Below, piece by piece: positions 63,357-64,000 of a stretch of DNA of 64,000 nucleotides. A program made the translations under genes and the position numbers. How positions within the stretch are numbered: the first letter of the stretch is position 1; each line of letters starts with the position of its first letter. The notes beneath the pieces are model-generated. The model made no database searches and was not told the origin of the DNA. It worked only from the letters and a program-made list of their open reading frames with translations. The DNA is from Lactarius indigo (Eukaryota > Basidiomycota > Agaricomycetes > Russulales > Russulaceae): NCBI GenBank assembly GCA_025766275.1, contig JAFKAC010000038.1:186001-250000 (forward strand). The letters run 5' to 3'.

Positions 63357-64000
63357 ATGAATGTCCTTATCTACACGTCCTCAGCATCTCCCGGGCCATC
63401 TAACGTCCTGCGCACCGTACTCTCACCTTTCTATACAGTTCAATCTATTACTTCCACGACCCTAGCCACACAACCTTGGTCTAATTCCTGCGCGCTTCTT
63501 GTGCTTTCATCTCCTCCCGATGCTCTCGGATCCCTGTCACTTCCTTCGCAGGTACATGCAATCATCCAACAGTATATCGCAACTGGAGGACGTATCCTGG
63601 GTCTTGGCCTTGGCGTATCTATTCTATCCCATCGTCCCGCACAAGATCACTTCAATCTCTGGGACGCACAGTCAAGGGTTGCCATCGTTCCCGAGGCACC
63701 GCGCGGGGTATCGGCGCACTCATCACCGGCATCTATTCGCCTGCGGACGGGCACGTTGCTTTCCGGTCTTCGCCCGGCCGGCGTGTCATTTGAATTGACA
63801 CACACGACGTCGGACGTCATCCGTGGACACTGGGAGGGGCCCGCCGGTGCCATTGCGGGAATCCAAATTCCCGTAGGATCCGGGTTTGCGGGGTTCTGGG
63901 GTGTCTCGCTCGATGGCGCGGACGGTTCTCCCGGTTCGCTAGCTCTGCTTCGATGTGCCTTGGCATCACTTGGACTCACCATACCGGCGGAGAGTCCGAC
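63357..64000 (+). CDS. BPL1: Biotin-protein ligase, N-terminal part (runs off the window)
   Basis: The frame starts MNVLIYTSSASPGPSNVLRT and is open to the end of the window without a stop or an obvious intron. Segments SPFYTVQSITSTTLATQPWS, ALLVLSSPPDALGSLSLPSQ, TGGRILGLGLGVSILSHRP and FWGVSLDGADGSPGS match the glutamine-amidotransferase-like N-terminal domain of eukaryotic biotin-apoprotein ligases. This domain precedes the catalytic BirA-type domain, which would lie beyond 64000. The enzyme attaches biotin to carboxylases. The catalytic domain is not in view, so the call rests on the N-terminal domain only. Confidence 0.8.
   Translation, partial: MNVLIYTSSASPGPSNVLRTVLSPFYTVQSITSTTLATQPWSNSCALLVLSSPPDALGSLSLPSQVHAIIQQYIATGGRILGLGLGVSILSHRPAQDHFNLWDAQSRVAIVPEAPRGVSAHSSPASIRLRTGTLLSGLRPAGVSFELTHTTSDVIRGHWEGPAGAIAGIQIPVGSGFAGFWGVSLDGADGSPGSLALLRCALASLGLTIPAESP

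Overview
The window is nuclear DNA of a filamentous fungus, most likely an agaricomycete basidiomycete. The genes are dense, nearly all split by introns of about 40-60 nt, and lie on both strands. They include basidiomycete-style F-box proteins, a C-X2-C-X6-C zinc-cluster transcription factor, an RG-rich fungal Argonaute and an intron-containing tRNA-Arg. I cannot name the species. The exon structures below were worked out by hand from splice sites and conserved motifs, so spans are more reliable than individual exon borders.

Layout. 0-9.2 kb: mitochondrial [2Fe-2S] ferredoxin (-), F-box protein (+), Hsp20 (-), CstF64/Rna15 mRNA 3'-end factor (+), threonyl-tRNA synthetase (-). 9.3-24.2 kb: VPS15 kinase scaffold (-), RING E3 ligase (-), TPT/DMT-family sugar transporter (+), M20 peptidase (-), IGHMBP2/Hcs1-type SF1 helicase (+). 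24.3-36.3 kb: P-loop ATPase (-), Argonaute (+), an uncharacterised multi-exon gene (-), RNA polymerase III subunit Rpc34 (-), a small membrane protein (+). 37.7-41.9 kb: Zn2Cys6 transcription factor (-). 41.9-47 kb is gene-poor and holds a decayed ankyrin-repeat gene that looks like an Akr1 palmitoyltransferase relic. 47-57.2 kb: Dim1 rRNA dimethylase (-), mitochondrial uS17 (+), SUZ-type protein (+), F-box protein (-), MRE11 (-), GDP-fucose-type transporter (+), FAD synthase (+). 59.4-64 kb: GDP-L-fucose synthase (+), GDP-mannose 4,6-dehydratase (+), tRNA-Arg(CCU) (+) and the start of biotin-protein ligase (+).

How genes relate. The clearest functional grouping is at the right end. Both enzymes that turn GDP-mannose into GDP-L-fucose sit head to tail, and a transporter resembling the Golgi GDP-fucose carrier lies about 4.4 kb upstream of them. 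Most of the rest is housekeeping, often arranged as head-to-head pairs with only 115-170 bp between start codons. Points of special interest are repeated GC-AG introns, a 13-nt microexon in DIM1, and single-base frame breaks in the otherwise intact MRE11 and DIM1.
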